Shown piece by piece: positions 1 through 11,038 of a DNA stretch of 60,675 nt. A program made the translations under genes and the position numbers. This stretch comes from Rhodoferax sp. Its GTDB lineage: Bacteria; Pseudomonadota; Gammaproteobacteria; Burkholderiales; Burkholderiaceae_C. The number at the start of each line of letters is the position of its first letter. Within the stretch, counting starts at the first letter, position 1. Where the stretch lies: NCBI GenBank assembly GCA_003133245.1, contig PKWM01000047.1, forward strand, positions 1-60,675. Direction: 5' to 3'. A model generated the notes under the pieces. The model worked only from the letters and a program-made list of their open reading frames with translations, ran no database searches and was not told where the DNA came from.

Positions 1-202
1 GGACGCAATTCAATTCGGTTTTATGGTTTAAAGCCTTGAGCGGCTCCCCATTGTGGGTCGTTCCAGCCAATGAATGCGCCGTCACTGCTTCACTTGTCTG
101 CATTCGGAAAAAATACCAGCCCTGCACCCGGCAGGGTTACCAACGCAGCACGCCGGGCAAAGGTGAAATAATCACGCTATCTTTTCTCAAGGACTTTTTA
201 CC
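1..202. other. Left edge, no recognisable gene
   Basis: No open frame here could be tied to a protein family. In related genomes prmC usually lies upstream of grxD, but no convincing prmC C-terminus is visible, so at most a 3' remnant of an upstream gene is present. The last bases before position 203 (TTTTCTCAAGGAC) hold an AAGGA ribosome binding site for the next gene. Confidence 0.4.
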
Positions 203-526
203 ATGACCGACTCTCAACAACGCATCGCTGAACTGGTGAAATCCAACGAGGTGCTGCTTTTCATGAAGGGCAGCCCCAGCTTTCCGCAGTGCGGTTTTTC
301 GGGTCGCGCTGTTCAAGTATTGCAGGCCTGTGGTGTCGATCTGAAAACACTCAAGACCGTCAACGTGCTCGAAGACGAAGGCATTCGCAACGGCATCAAG
401 GAATACAGCAACTGGCCGACCATTCCGCAGCTCTACATCAAAGGTGAGTTCATCGGCGGCTCTGACATCATGATGGAGATGTACGATAAGGGCGAGTTGC
501 AGCAGGCGCTGGCGGCAAAGGTCTGA
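203..526 (+). CDS. grxD: Monothiol glutaredoxin, Grx4/GrxD type
   Basis: This cytoplasmic CGFS glutaredoxin carries and transfers [2Fe-2S] clusters rather than acting as a general dithiol reductase. The 107-residue length matches the single-domain family. The CGFS active site is at residues 30-33, with the conserved lysine at 22 in the FMKG motif. The cis-proline and glutathione-binding motif WPTIPQLY and the GGSDI motif follow near residues 71-88. An AAGGA ribosome binding site lies about 8 bases before the ATG. It is convergent with the lytic transglycosylase gene, whose stop is 5 bases downstream. All key residues are intact. Confidence 0.95.
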   Translation: MTDSQQRIAELVKSNEVLLFMKGSPSFPQCGFSGRAVQVLQACGVDLKTLKTVNVLEDEGIRNGIKEYSNWPTIPQLYIKGEFIGGSDIMMEMYDKGELQQALAAKV

Positions 527-530
527 GCGG

Positions 531-1139
531 TTATTCCCACCGTTTTTTGGCGTTGAGCACGGCGTTGGGGTAGGGTGCCTGGCCGCGTGAGCCGTTGTAG
601 CGGCCCAGGGCCATAAACAGGTCGCCGCGTTCGCGATCCAGGTAGTGGCGCAAAATGACGCAGCCAAAGCGTAGATTGGTTTGCAGGTGAAACAATTTTC
701 CGGCGTCGCCATCACCTAGCAGGTGCGTCCAGAACGGCATCACCTGCATGTAGCCACGGGCACCCACGCGGCTTACGGCAAATTTTCTGAAATTGCTTTC
801 CATTTGTATCAGGCCCAGCACCAGTGCCGGATCCAACCCGGCGCGGTGACTCTCGTACCAGAGTGTTTGGAGAAACTCCCGGCGCATGTTGCGATCCGAT
901 TTTTTATTTTTCAGTTGATCACTTTTCGCCCCGAGCCAACGCAGGTACTTCAGGCGCGACTCGGTGTCAAGAAACTCGGGTACCGGCGGCGCGCTGTTGC
1001 TGACGGCTGAGCTCAAAGCGGTACGTACCGAATCTGCCAGCGGTTCCTCCAATTGGCCACCGGCCAGCACCGACTCGTGGCGTAAAAGCAAGCCAAAACC
1101 GGTTACGAAAAACGCGATACTGGATCGTCTTGAAACCAC
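531..1139 (-). CDS. Periplasmic lytic transglycosylase, SLT domain
   Basis: This protein probably cleaves the MurNAc-GlcNAc bond of peptidoglycan with formation of 1,6-anhydro-MurNAc. The N-terminus (residues 1-27) is a signal-peptide-like hydrophobic stretch, so it acts in the periplasm. The C-terminal half is an SLT (Slt70-like, GH23) domain with QMESNF carrying the catalytic glutamate at about 114, GARGYMQVMPFW at 126-137, and GRYNGSRG near the end. At 202 residues it is a short single-domain form without LysM repeats. It starts 14 bases after the proS stop on the same strand and may be co-transcribed with it. The exact MltC/MltE-type subfamily cannot be assigned by eye. Confidence 0.85.
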   Translation of the reverse strand: MVSRRSSIAFFVTGFGLLLRHESVLAGGQLEEPLADSVRTALSSAVSNSAPPVPEFLDTESRLKYLRWLGAKSDQLKNKKSDRNMRREFLQTLWYESHRAGLDPALVLGLIQMESNFRKFAVSRVGARGYMQVMPFWTHLLGDGDAGKLFHLQTNLRFGCVILRHYLDRERGDLFMALGRYNGSRGQAPYPNAVLNAKKRWE

Positions 1140-1153
1140 ATGCGCCCCCAGCG

Positions 1154-2899
1154 TCAGGCTTTCAATTTGGCTTGCAGCAGGCTGAAAATTTCAGCGATCG
1201 GCACAATGGTTGCTGCGGTATCTCGCCGATGCTGGTACTCAACTTCACCGGTTTTCAGACCTCGGTCTCCGATGGTCACGCGGTGCGGCACGCCGATGAG
1301 TTCCCAGTCGGCGAACATGGCGCCGGGGCGCTCGCCACGATCGTCCAGGATCACATCAACACCAGCAGCCAGCAGCTCGTCATAGAGCTTGTCAGCCGCC
1401 GCTTTGACCGCCGGGAAACGCTCCGGGCTGATCGGGCACAACACCACGGTAAAGGGTGCCAGTGCATCGGGCCAGATGATGCCGCGCTCGTCGTGATTTT
1501 GTTCAATAGCTGCCGCAGGCAGGCGCGTGATGCCGATGCCGTAGCAACCCATCTCCATGAACTGAGGCTTGCCGTTGACGTCCAGAAAAGTGGCGTTCAT
1601 GGCCTGACTGTATTTGGTGCCGAGGTAGAACACGTGCCCGATTTCAATGCCGCGCTCGATTGCCAGCACACCCAGGCCGTCGGGTGAGGCATCGCCGGCC
1701 ACCACGTTGCGCAGATCCGCCACCAGCGGCGGCTCCGGCAGGTCGCGGCCCCAGTTCACACCCGTGCTGTGAAATTCCGGCTCGTTGGCGCCGCAAATCC
1801 AGTTGCTCATGACGGCGACTTCGCGGTCCACCACAAGTTGCACCGGCTTCTTCAAACCGATTGGCCCGAGGTAGCCCGGCTTGCAGTCAAAATGGTCTTC
1901 AATTTCGGGCACCGTGGCAAAGCGGAAACCGCCGTCCAACCCGGGCAGCTTGCTCACTTTGACTTCGTTCATGTCATGGTCGCCGCGCAGCAGCAGCAAC
2001 CAGATTTGGGTCTTCATAATTTCACCCGCTGCATTGGTGTTGTCGGTCGCCAAAACCAATGATTTCACGGTGCTATGCAGTGACACGCCCAGCAGCTCAG
2101 CCACGTCAGCGCAGGTGCTTTTGCCCGGTGTCGCGGTTTTGGTCAAGGCCTCTTTCGGTGCCAGGCGCGGCCCGCGCGGTGCCAGCGCCTCGGCCTTTTC
2201 CATATTGGCCGCGTAGCTACTGGTCGGGCAATAAACGATGGCGTCTTCACCGGTGGCCGCTATCACCTGAAATTCCTCGCTCAAGTCGCCACCAATAGCG
2301 CCGCTGTCGGCCGCGACGGCGCGGTAGGTGAGCCCAAAGCGATCGAAAATCCGGCGATACGCTTGCGCCATCACCTGGTAGCTGGCCTTGGCTGCGGCTT
2401 GGTCGCGGTCAAAACTGTAAGCGTCTTTCATGATGAATTCACGCCCACGCATCAAACCAAAGCGGGGGCGGCGCTCGTCGCGGAATTTGGTCTGGATCTG
2501 GTAAAAATTCTTGGGCAACTGCTTGTAACTCTTGATTTCCTGGCGTGCGATGTCGGTCACCACTTCTTCGCTGGTCGGCTGCACCACGTAGTCGTGCCCA
2601 TGACGGTCTTTGATGCGCAGCAGCTCGGCACCCATTTTCTCAAAGCGACCGCTCTCAGCCCACAATTCGGCCGGCTGCACCACCGGCATGGCAAGTTCCA
2701 CCGCACCGGCGCGGTTCATCTCTTCGCGCACGATGGCTTCCACCTTGCGCACCACGCGCAATCCCATCGGCATGAGGGTGTAAATACCGGCCCCTAATTT
2801 TTTGATCATGCCCGCTCGCATCATCAGTTGATGGCTGACCACTTCGGCGTCGGCGGGGGCTTCTTTGAGGGTGGAAATAAAGAATTGGGAGGCTTTCAT
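1154..2899 (-). CDS. proS: Prolyl-tRNA synthetase
   Basis: This class II aminoacyl-tRNA synthetase charges tRNA-Pro in the cytoplasm. The chosen start gives [15 protein letters not shown], the usual N-terminus of bacterial-type ProS. An upstream extension of 23 codons is possible but not family-like. The 581 residues include the class II motif 2 region ([17 protein letters not shown]), an insertion (editing) domain in the middle, motif 3 ([14 protein letters not shown]) and a C-terminal anticodon-binding domain. A GGAG-like site (AGGGCTC complement) is weak. It is divergent from rppH with about 90 bases between starts. The gene looks intact. Confidence 0.96.
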   Translation of the reverse strand: MKASQFFISTLKEAPADAEVVSHQLMMRAGMIKKLGAGIYTLMPMGLRVVRKVEAIVREEMNRAGAVELAMPVVQPAELWAESGRFEKMGAELLRIKDRHGHDYVVQPTSEEVVTDIARQEIKSYKQLPKNFYQIQTKFRDERRPRFGLMRGREFIMKDAYSFDRDQAAAKASYQVMAQAYRRIFDRFGLTYRAVAADSGAIGGDLSEEFQVIAATGEDAIVYCPTSSYAANMEKAEALAPRGPRLAPKEALTKTATPGKSTCADVAELLGVSLHSTVKSLVLATDNTNAAGEIMKTQIWLLLLRGDHDMNEVKVSKLPGLDGGFRFATVPEIEDHFDCKPGYLGPIGLKKPVQLVVDREVAVMSNWICGANEPEFHSTGVNWGRDLPEPPLVADLRNVVAGDASPDGLGVLAIERGIEIGHVFYLGTKYSQAMNATFLDVNGKPQFMEMGCYGIGITRLPAAAIEQNHDERGIIWPDALAPFTVVLCPISPERFPAVKAAADKLYDELLAAGVDVILDDRGERPGAMFADWELIGVPHRVTIGDRGLKTGEVEYQHRRDTAATIVPIAEIFSLLQAKLKA

Positions 2900-2991
2900 G
2901 GCAGGGCTCTGAAAATAACTAAAGGCTTGGCCACTTGCTGCGCAGCACTTGCTGTGCATAATGGACACAATTTAAGAATTGGGGTTTGATT

Positions 2992-3636
2992 ATGCTTGAC
3001 CGCGAAGGCTTTAGGCCCAACGTCGGCATCGTCCTGCTCAACCAGAAAAATCAGGTGTTTTGGGGCAAGCGAATTCGCACGCACTCCTGGCAGTTTCCGC
3101 AAGGTGGCATTGATCGGGGAGAAACCCCCGAGCAAGCCATGGTGCGCGAGCTGCACGAAGAAGTGGGGCTGTTGCGTGAGCATATTCGCATTGTCGCCCG
3201 CACCCGGGACTGGTTGCGCTACGAGGTGCCTGACCGCTACATTCGCCGCGATGCACGCGGCCACTACAAAGGCCAGAAACAAATCTGGTTCCTGCTTCAA
3301 TTGCTTGGTCACGACTGGGATTTGAACCTGCGCGCCACCGATCACCCCGAGTTCGATGCCTGGCGTTGGAACGACTACTGGGTGCCGCTCGACGCCGTGG
3401 TGGAATTCAAGCGCGGTGTTTATGAAATTGCGCTGACCGAACTGGCCCGCTATGTGCCACGCAACGAATATCGCAACCGGTTTTTGCGCCAGGGCATGCG
3501 CTCGCTGGAGCAGGAGCCAGGGTTGGAGGCGCTGGCGGGTGCCAATTCTGAACTACCGCCCGAGACTGCCTTTGAGACTCGTCCACAAACCGAATACGAA
3601 GCACGTCAACTCGAAAACCCGGATAAAAACGGATGA
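2992..3636 (+). CDS. rppH: RNA pyrophosphohydrolase (Nudix)
   Basis: RppH removes pyrophosphate from the 5' triphosphate end of mRNA and starts RNase E-dependent decay. The family-typical N-terminus [15 protein letters not shown] begins at the ATG at 2992. A TTG two codons upstream is less likely. The Nudix box ([20 protein letters not shown], followed by VGL) spans about residues 38-60 with all conserved glutamates. The 214-residue length includes a C-terminal tail beyond the Nudix fold, as is common in Burkholderiales. It is divergent from proS and convergent with proB. Confidence 0.95.
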   Translation: MLDREGFRPNVGIVLLNQKNQVFWGKRIRTHSWQFPQGGIDRGETPEQAMVRELHEEVGLLREHIRIVARTRDWLRYEVPDRYIRRDARGHYKGQKQIWFLLQLLGHDWDLNLRATDHPEFDAWRWNDYWVPLDAVVEFKRGVYEIALTELARYVPRNEYRNRFLRQGMRSLEQEPGLEALAGANSELPPETAFETRPQTEYEARQLENPDKNG

Positions 3637-3670
3637 GAACTTTGTTGGGTCGCTGCTGCGTTGATCGTAG

Positions 3671-4807
3671 TCACCGCGACAGCACCAGATTGTCCCGGTG
3701 CACCATTTCCGGCTCGGCCACATAGCCCAACAGTTTTTCAAATTCGCTGGACGGTTTGCGGCAAAGCAGGCGCGCCTCGGCGCTGGCGTAATTAGCCAGG
3801 CCGCGCGCAATCTCGGCACCACTGGTATCGCGGATGGCGATCACATCGCCACGTGAGAAATCGCCATCAACGCTGGTCATGCCGATCGGCAACAGGCTGG
3901 TGCCAGCGTCGCGCAGCTTGAGCACTGCACCGGTGTCCACCATGACCGAGCCGCGCAACTGAAGGTGGTCGGCAATCCATTGCTTGCGGGCCTGCATTTT
4001 GTGCGTCTGTGCTATCAGCAAGGTGCCAATTGACTCCCCCTGGCTCAGGCGCAACAAGACATCAGGCTCGCCGCCCCAGGCAATGACGGTTGAGGCACCA
4101 GAGCCCGCCGCCCGTTTGGCCGCCAGTATTTTGGTGATCATGCCGCCGCGTCCCAGATTCGATCCGGCACCACCGGCCATTGTCTCCAGCGCCGCATCAC
4201 CAGCCTTGGCAACGCGCACCAACTGGGCCGAAGCGTCCTGGCGTGGATCAGCGGTATAGAGCCCTTTTTGATCGGTCAAAATGACCAAGGCGTCGGCCTC
4301 CACCAAATTGGCCACCAACGCGCCCAGTGTGTCGTTATCGCCAAATTTGATCTCGTCATTGACAACGGTGTCGTTCTCGTTGATGACTGGAACCACGCCT
4401 AATTTCAGCAAAGTCAGCAGCGTTGAACGCGCATTGAGGTAACGCTCCCGATCGGCCAGATCGGCGTGCGTAAGCAGCACCTGTGCGCTGCCTAAGTTGT
4501 TTTCGCGCAGCTTGGTCTCGTACATCTGCGCCAGTCCCATCTGACCCACTGCGGCGGCAGCCTGCAACTCATGGATTTGGTGCGGTCGCACGCTCCAGCC
4601 CAGACGTTTCATGCCCTCTGCAATGGCACCGCTTGAGACCATGATTACTTCGCGTCCGCCACGCACCAGAATCGACAGCTGGCGGCACCATTCACCGATC
4701 GCCGCTTCATCGAGCCCGCGACCCTCGTTGGTGACCAGGCTCGAGCCCACCTTGACGACGATGCGTCGGGCATCGCGTAACACCGGCGAAACGGCTTCTG
4801 TGATCAT
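3671..4807 (-). CDS. proB: Glutamate 5-kinase
   Basis: ProB catalyses the first step of proline synthesis, ATP-dependent phosphorylation of glutamate. The N-terminal amino-acid-kinase domain (about residues 12-260) starts with [16 protein letters not shown] and contains [19 protein letters not shown] and the glycine-rich [18 protein letters not shown]-terminal PUA domain covers about 275-365. The length of 378 is typical. It lies 18 bases downstream of obgE on the same strand, giving the order rplU-rpmA-obgE-proB that is common in Burkholderiales. Confidence 0.96.
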   Translation of the reverse strand: MITEAVSPVLRDARRIVVKVGSSLVTNEGRGLDEAAIGEWCRQLSILVRGGREVIMVSSGAIAEGMKRLGWSVRPHQIHELQAAAAVGQMGLAQMYETKLRENNLGSAQVLLTHADLADRERYLNARSTLLTLLKLGVVPVINENDTVVNDEIKFGDNDTLGALVANLVEADALVILTDQKGLYTADPRQDASAQLVRVAKAGDAALETMAGGAGSNLGRGGMITKILAAKRAAGSGASTVIAWGGEPDVLLRLSQGESIGTLLIAQTHKMQARKQWIADHLQLRGSVMVDTGAVLKLRDAGTSLLPIGMTSVDGDFSRGDVIAIRDTSGAEIARGLANYASAEARLLCRKPSSEFEKLLGYVAEPEMVHRDNLVLSR

Positions 4808-4824
4808 GTTGGCAGCGCCTTCTA

Positions 4825-6016
<1,192 letters not shown>

Positions 6017-6025
6017 CTCAAAATT

Positions 6026-6052
6026 AAAAACCCCACGCAGCGCGCAGGGTTT
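6026..6052 (-). terminator. Rho-independent terminator after rpmA
   Basis: On the minus strand the sequence reads AAACCC, a GC-rich centre, GGGGTTTTTAAT: a stem ending in a T-run, 22 bases after the rpmA stop. It could end or attenuate rplU-rpmA transcripts before obgE. Confidence 0.6.
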
Positions 6053-6073
6053 CAATGGGGAGCGCACAGCGGA

Positions 6074-6331
6074 TTATGCCGTTGCAACGCTTACTGTGGG
6101 TTTATTGAGTGCGCCTTTGGTGCCAAATGATACGTGGCCATCGACCAGCGCAAACAGCGTGTGATCTTTGCCGATACCAACATTGGTGCCAGGGTGGAAC
6201 TGGGTGCCACGTTGACGCACAATGATCGCGCCAGCGCTGATCAACTCACCACCGAATGATTTCACACCGAGCATTTTGGGCTTGGAATCGCGCCCGTTGT
6301 GCGTAGAGCCGCCGCCTTTTTTGTGTGCCAT
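6074..6331 (-). CDS. rpmA: 50S ribosomal protein L27
   Basis: This large-subunit protein near the peptidyl-transferase centre has 85 residues, beginning [16 protein letters not shown]. The conserved AKKGGGS-type N-terminus is already in its mature form, with no cleavable leader as found in Firmicutes. The conserved GVKSFGGE and [13 protein letters not shown] segments are present. It lies 18 bases downstream of rplU on the same strand. Confidence 0.97.
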   Translation of the reverse strand: MAHKKGGGSTHNGRDSKPKMLGVKSFGGELISAGAIIVRQRGTQFHPGTNVGIGKDHTLFALVDGHVSFGTKGALNKPTVSVATA

Positions 6332-6349
6332 GACCGTTTCCTTGATGTG

Positions 6350-6661
6350 TCAAGCAAAAATACCGCTAACCAGTAGCTCGGTATATTGCTGACGATGCCC
6401 TTGACGTTTTTGATAGTGCTTGCGACGGCGCATTTTAAAAATGCTGACCTTGTCGTGCTGGCCGTGTGCCACGACCGTGACACTGACCGTTGCGCCGGAC
6501 ACCAAGGGCGTGCCGACCTTCAGCTCGGCACCATCGCCGACTGCCAGAACCTGGTCGAACACAATCTCTTGGCCTACGTCCGCAGCAATCTGTTCTACTT
6601 TAATTTTTTCGCCGGCAGCAACCCGATATTGCTTGCCGCCGGTTTTTATGACCGCGTACAT
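6350..6661 (-). CDS. rplU: 50S ribosomal protein L21
   Basis: This 103-residue 23S rRNA-binding protein begins [20 protein letters not shown], the standard L21 N-terminus, and contains the basic [16 protein letters not shown] segment. It is the first gene of rplU-rpmA-obgE-proB. A GAGGTCAAC site precedes the ATG. Confidence 0.97.
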   Translation of the reverse strand: MYAVIKTGGKQYRVAAGEKIKVEQIAADVGQEIVFDQVLAVGDGAELKVGTPLVSGATVSVTVVAHGQHDKVSIFKMRRRKHYQKRQGHRQQYTELLVSGIFA

Positions 6662-6710
6662 GTTGACCTCTTGAATTTAGCTCTGCAAACGGATTTTCAC
6701 AGAGCCGGGT

Positions 6711-6719
6711 ACTATAACA
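6711..6719 (-). promoter_or_regulatory. Possible extended -10 promoter for rplU
   Basis: On the minus strand TGTTATAGT (TG-n-TATAGT) lies about 50 bases before the rplU ATG. A TTGACA is present upstream but only 11 bases away, so it cannot pair as a normal -35. This is therefore an extended -10 suggestion only. Confidence 0.35.
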
Positions 6720-6748
6720 CAGCAGCTTGTCAATACTACCAATGTGAG

Positions 6749-6839
6749 CGCCTTCACCCTTTGGGAGAGGGAGCAGTTTACAGCCGTCCCGCCCCCCTCT
6801 TTCTCCCGCTCCTTCTGGGAGAGAGTCAGGGTGAGGGCG
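6749..6839. repeat. Interspersed palindromic element with inverted ends
   Basis: The ends are inverted repeats with one mismatch (CGCCTTCACCCT and AGGGTGAGGGCG) around a CT/GA-rich centre containing two GGGAGAG stretches. It resembles a type of dispersed repeat seen in many Proteobacteria. It lies between the divergent rplU and polyprenyl synthase genes and probably carries no gene. Confidence 0.55.
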
Positions 6840-6926
6840 GTTTTATGGCGTAAGGAGCTTCCTATAATCCGCACACACAACTGGTCATCTGCTTTGCAAG
6901 TTAATTCATCCAGCCCCGCTCCTTCC

Positions 6927-7877
6927 ATGTCAATCATTGCGCAAGATATGCGTGAGCTTGATCAGGTCATTGCCCTCCGCCTCGACTCTGGTGTACCGCT
7001 GGTCGGCCAGGTGGCGCACTACATCATTGCCGCCGGTGGCAAACGCCTGCGTCCAGCCCTGCTGCTGCTCACCTGCGGCGCGCTTGGCTACCATGGTGAG
7101 CAGCGCTTTAATCTGGCCGCCGTGGTCGAGTTCATTCACACTGCGACACTATTGCACGACGATGTGGTGGATGACTCCGCCTTGCGCCGGGGCAACGCCA
7201 CTGCCAATGAAACCTTTGGCAACCCGGCCAGTGTGCTGGTCGGGGATTTTCTCTATTCGCGCGCCTTCCAGATGATGGTGAGCGCGCAAAACATGCGCAT
7301 CATGCAAGTGCTGGCCGACGCCACCAATGTCATTGCCGAAGGCGAAGTGCAGCAACTGATGAACATGCACAACGCGGCTTTGGATGAGGCTGGTTATCTG
7401 CAAGTGATCCGCTCCAAGACTGCCAAATTGTTCGAGGCCAGTGCCCGGGTGGGTGCAATCCTCTCTGGCAGTTCCCCCGAGGTGGAAGAAACTTGTGCCC
7501 AGTATGGTCAGGCCCTGGGCACCGCTTTTCAGGTGATTGACGACGTGCTTGATTACACCGGCGATGCCGCAGTAATGGGCAAAAACCTGGGTGACGACCT
7601 GCGTGAAGGCAAATCCACTTTGCCGCTGATTGCTGCCATGCAACGCGGCACAACCAGCCAGCGCGATCTCATTAAAACTGCAATTGAAACTGGCGGCGTG
7701 GCGATGCTCGATCAGGTTGTCAGCATTGTTAGAGCAACCGGTGCCCTCGATGTCGCCCGGCTGGCCGCCACGCAAGAAGCACAACGCGCGATCACTGCCG
7801 CCCGGCAACTTCCAGGCGGAGCGCACACCGAGTGTTTGATACAATTAGCCGCTCAGTTGCTGAGGCGGCAGTCTTGA
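6927..7877 (+). CDS. ispB: Polyprenyl (octaprenyl) diphosphate synthase
   Basis: This trans-prenyltransferase probably makes the octaprenyl side chain of ubiquinone. The 316 residues carry GGKRLRP (about 38-44), the first aspartate-rich motif LLHDDVVDDSALRRG (DDVVD at about 78-82) and the second motif FQVIDDVLDYTGD. The ATG at 6927 was chosen because the upstream in-frame codons lie in a palindromic repeat. An in-frame TTG at 6894 would add 11 residues. It sits divergently beside rplU as in many Burkholderiales. Chain length cannot be read from sequence, so ispB is the usual assignment rather than a proven one. Confidence 0.88.
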   Translation: MSIIAQDMRELDQVIALRLDSGVPLVGQVAHYIIAAGGKRLRPALLLLTCGALGYHGEQRFNLAAVVEFIHTATLLHDDVVDDSALRRGNATANETFGNPASVLVGDFLYSRAFQMMVSAQNMRIMQVLADATNVIAEGEVQQLMNMHNAALDEAGYLQVIRSKTAKLFEASARVGAILSGSSPEVEETCAQYGQALGTAFQVIDDVLDYTGDAAVMGKNLGDDLREGKSTLPLIAAMQRGTTSQRDLIKTAIETGGVAMLDQVVSIVRATGALDVARLAATQEAQRAITAARQLPGGAHTECLIQLAAQLLRRQS

Positions 7878-7913
7878 TGCGGCACGCAAACAGTAACTTA
7901 GATGTAGTAATTT

Positions 7914-7991
<78 letters not shown>

Positions 7992-8067
7992 ATTTCTTCA
8001 ATGAAATCAACGGTCTAGAGAAAACTGGCGCAGGCCTTTCCTGCGAAAATAGGCGAAAAGGAGCGTT

Positions 8068-8086
8068 CTGCTCCAATTCTGCTCCA
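8068..8086 (+). repeat. 19-bp direct repeat, left copy
   Basis: CTGCTCCAATTCTGCTCCA lies 76 bases inside attL. An identical copy in the same orientation is at 13046-13064 near attR. Each copy contains CTGCTCCA twice. It may be a recombinase arm-type or excisionase site, but this is only inferred from position. Confidence 0.55.
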
Positions 8087-8278
8087 GTTGGGCTTGCGCC
8101 CGGTTTCCTTCCCCTGCGCTTTTTTTCGTTCAAAGCACTGCATGTGTCGCTTCAAAGCGCGTGTTCTGCCGAGTCGGTTACTGGCGCCTTGACTTGTCCC
8201 TAAAGTCATTTTTTAGCCAGGCCGCCCTAAAGTTTTTTGATTGCCTACACGGGTTCTCAGTAACTTTGGAGAACATCC

Positions 8279-9598
8279 GTGGCCACCATTACCAATCGCT
8301 CAGCCTACATCGTCAGCGTCCCGCGTCACAAGAACCTTGATAAGAGCTTTGTCTACACCGCCAAGACCGAGGTCAAGTCATATTTCCACCAGCTCAGGGA
8401 GCAGGGCCTGCACCCGGTCATCAAGCAGCTCGAGGACCAAATCCAGGTGCGAGTCCGCCGCGTCGGTCACGCCGACCAAGTCATCACCTTCTCGTCGTCT
8501 TCGGAGGCGGATGGGTTTGTCAAGAAAGTTGAGTCGGACCAGGCGCAGGGGCTTTTCATTGATTACACAGCCGCTGCCAACGTGAGTTTCGCCTTCCTGA
8601 TTCAGAAGTACATCACGGAAGTCTGCCCGACCCTCAAAGGCGGCGGCGAAACCACCATCTACATGCTCAACGCCATCCTCGATGACAGCACCAATGGCCT
8701 GAAAAAGCGTATAGAGATGCGCAAGAAGGAAATGCTGGAGACGGGCATGGCAGTGACAAAGCTCAACGCGAATCGCGAGCCGATGGGCGCCTTGGAGTGG
8801 GTGCAGTTGCCCCTGAGTCAAATCAAGTCCAAGGATATCGAGGATTTCGTCGCAGACCGAGTCCAGTATGTGGAGCCGTCCAGCGTGGACCGCCAGCTCG
8901 ACCTGATGTCGGCCGTTTTCAACCGGGCTACGACCTCCTGGGGTTACCACCTGGAGCGCAACCCGATGACAGGCGTGCGTCGCCCCAAATACTTCAACGA
9001 ACGTGACCGGCGTCTACAGGATGGCGAAGAAGTCCTCATTCTGGATGCCGCACGCCGTGAAGACCAGCTGCGTTCCATGGAGCTCAAGGTCTCTGAACTG
9101 GTGGCAACCGAGCTTGTGCGCGCGGCGCAGTTGACTACCCATTACGCGCGCAATGAAGCCCGTAAAGGCGCCTACGAGGCAGCGCGACGTCAGGCCATCA
9201 AGGAAGGTTTTACGCATGTCCCCTTTTTCGAGGCCTTTACCCAGTTCCAGATTGCGACGGCAGCACGCCGCGGCGAAACGCTGGGCCTGTTTTGGGAGCG
9301 GCTGAACTTCACCAAGAAGACGGCTTTTGTGCCAACCTCGAAAAACGGTCGACCGCGGCATCTGGCTGTTCGCCAGGACATCCTCGACCTGCTAGAGCAG
9401 TTGCCGCGCAGCTCTGACCTGGTGTTCGACATGGGACTCGCAGAACTCGTCAAAGCCTGGGCCAGGATATGCGAGCAAGCCGGCATTGTTGACCTGCATA
9501 TTCACGATTTGCGCCATGAGGGCATCAGCCGCGCTGCAGAGTCCGGTCTTTTTCCAACCGTCATTGACCTGCAGTCTGACGAGCCATCCGCCGCCTGA
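8279..9598 (+). pseudogene. Truncated tyrosine recombinase (integrase)
   Basis: This 439-residue phage-type integrase begins with GTG after a good GGAG site. The catalytic domain keeps the first arginine (AARRGETLGLFW), the beta-hairpin lysine (PTSKNGRPRH) and the HxxR box (LHIHDLRHEG, about residues 410-419). The reading frame then ends only about 20 residues later (VIDLQSDEPSAA). The GH box and the nucleophilic tyrosine that normally follow within about 40 residues are missing. It cannot perform strand transfer as encoded, so I call it a pseudogene although the ORF is open. Its position next to attL fits an original role in integrating this element. Confidence 0.75.
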
Positions 9599-9617
9599 CA
9601 CCAAGCGCCTGAAACTC

Positions 9618-9641
9618 CGCCGACTCTTTAGTGAGTCGGCG
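9618..9641. terminator. Hairpin between convergent recombinase genes
   Basis: A perfect 9-bp stem (CGCCGACTC and GAGTCGGCG) with loop TTTAGT lies 19 bases after one stop and 11 bases before the other gene's end. There is no T-run on either side. It may be a weak bidirectional terminator or the scar of a rearrangement. Confidence 0.45.
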
Positions 9642-9652
9642 CAGTCCCCAAA

Positions 9653-10222
9653 TCAACACCCTGTTGACGCGATTGGCGCAACCGCAGCAGAGCGGCGCAA
9701 TACACTCCGTCCGACCATCGCTATCAGGCGGTCAGTCGTCGTCAGACGCCAGTCATTCAAGGTTACGTCGTTCAGTCCGGCCCTACGGCAAGCTAGTTTG
9801 AATGACTTTTTGAACGCCTCGTGTGCGATGTCAAAAATCAGTTCACTCGGTTTTCCTGGTCCAAGCTCCTGCATTAACTCCATTGCATCATCTGACAGTG
9901 AAATGACCTGCGGCATGTAGTTCTTGGAACAGGGCGCACTTTGCCTCAAACTGTGGCGTTCCCAGTCGATGTGCTCCCAAGTACTGCGAAGCAGTTCTTG
10001 CGGACGCAAGCCAGTCTCCAGCACGAACAACGCCGCCGCAAGCACTAACGGATTACTGCATTTCCCCAGCGACACGATGAGCTGACATTGCTCTGTGCGG
10101 AACAGCACACGTTGACGCATTTCGATTTGCGCGAGCCCACTCGACTTCGGCGTTGGATGGCGCCGACGCACTGGTGCGCGAAGTTCGATGAAAGCAGACA
10201 CGGGATGGGAATATGGGTGCAT
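9653..10222 (-). pseudogene. Second, degenerate tyrosine recombinase fragment
   Basis: The 189-residue frame keeps the box I arginine in LFVLETGLRPQELL and a beta-hairpin segment (PCSKNYMPQVISL). The expected HDLRHT box reads LNDWRLT, with the first histidine replaced by asparagine and the second by leucine. The frame stops about 30 residues later without GH or the active tyrosine. The N-terminal arm-binding region is also missing. It is convergent with the first recombinase and is clearly from a different recombinase lineage. Confidence 0.65.
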
Positions 10223-10299
10223 TTCGCAGCTCCTGAAAGTTAATGGAATTGCGTGTAGTCATTCAATCACTTTAAATGACCAGCCGTTCTAAAATGGGT

Positions 10300-10665
10300 T
10301 CAGCCGTTCATCATGGCCGCGATAGCATCTGCCGAACGTTTCTGTGACTTGTCCAACGCACCAGTAGAAGCGGGGGCCCGGTTTGCGGAACGCACTGGTT
10401 TATTGACGGCAGGTGTACCGTAATCAGTCTTAACTCCAGTTCCACGCAAGGTGGCGTCCAACCCGGCATAAAAGACTTCAGGGTGCCAGTAGACCCGACC
10501 GCCTATCTCGACAGATGGAGGAATACGTTTTTCGCGGCGCCAGTTTTCAATTGTGCGCACACTGACTCCCAGAATGGCCGCAACATCATGACGACTGAGC
10601 GGCTTGAAGGCAGGTCCCGCACCAGGGACATTGGTCAAGGGAAGGTCGGCGGTGGTTGTAGACAT
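10300..10665 (-). CDS. AlpA/excisionase-like helix-turn-helix protein
   Basis: The 121-residue protein has a MerR/AlpA-type winged helix-turn-helix near its centre (LSRHDVAAILGVSVRTIENW, then RREKRIPPSVEIGGRVYW). Such proteins act as excisionases or regulators in integrated elements. The ATG at 10665 was chosen because a GGAG lies 7 bases upstream. Longer starts remain open. The C-terminal 45 residues are low-complexity and basic. The gene faces away from hipB, with a 373-base region between them. Confidence 0.65.
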   Translation of the reverse strand: MSTTTADLPLTNVPGAGPAFKPLSRHDVAAILGVSVRTIENWRREKRIPPSVEIGGRVYWHPEVFYAGLDATLRGTGVKTDYGTPAVNKPVRSANRAPASTGALDKSQKRSADAIAAMMNG

Positions 10666-10925
10666 TTGCTGCTCCATAAGAGTGGTTGAAGCAACGTCTA
10701 GCAACCAGGAAATTTAGATGATTGCCGTGCTAAAACCGCGAAGGAGCCATAAGGGCTACCGTGTTGTTTTGCACGGTCATACCGCAATTTGTTACTGGCA
10801 CGCGCGAACACGAACCGAGCTGTCGGCCTTCAAAAATGGGCCGTAACGCCTGCGGCAAGCGGCAGAATTGCGCCTACTAACACGATAAAATCGCAATACA
10901 GGCAGTATTCTGCCCTTTGTCGCAT

Positions 10926-10954
10926 TTGACAAGCTCTATGATGCTCGCTACAAT
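10926..10954 (+). promoter_or_regulatory. Near-consensus sigma-70 promoter for hipBA
   Basis: TTGACA (10926-10931) and TACAAT (10949-10954) are separated by exactly 17 bases. Transcription would start near 10961, about 80 bases before the hipB ATG. Just upstream is a partial inverted repeat (GCAATAC/GTATTCTGC) that could be a HipB operator. The rest of 10666-11038 shows no gene. Confidence 0.75.
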
Positions 10955-11038
10955 AGGCGGAAATAGGGCGTTAATGTCAATTCCTGTGAGTTTAGAGGCG
11001 TAAAAAGGATGTTTGATGCAATTAGATGGGAGCCCATC

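Noticed and set aside
137..715. 192-codon minus-strand ORF over grxD
   Set aside because: Shadow of grxD and the transglycosylase gene; no family features and overlaps both.
6728..6733. TTGACA as -35 of rplU
   Set aside because: Only 11 bases from TATAGT, too close for a sigma-70 promoter; kept only the extended -10 idea.
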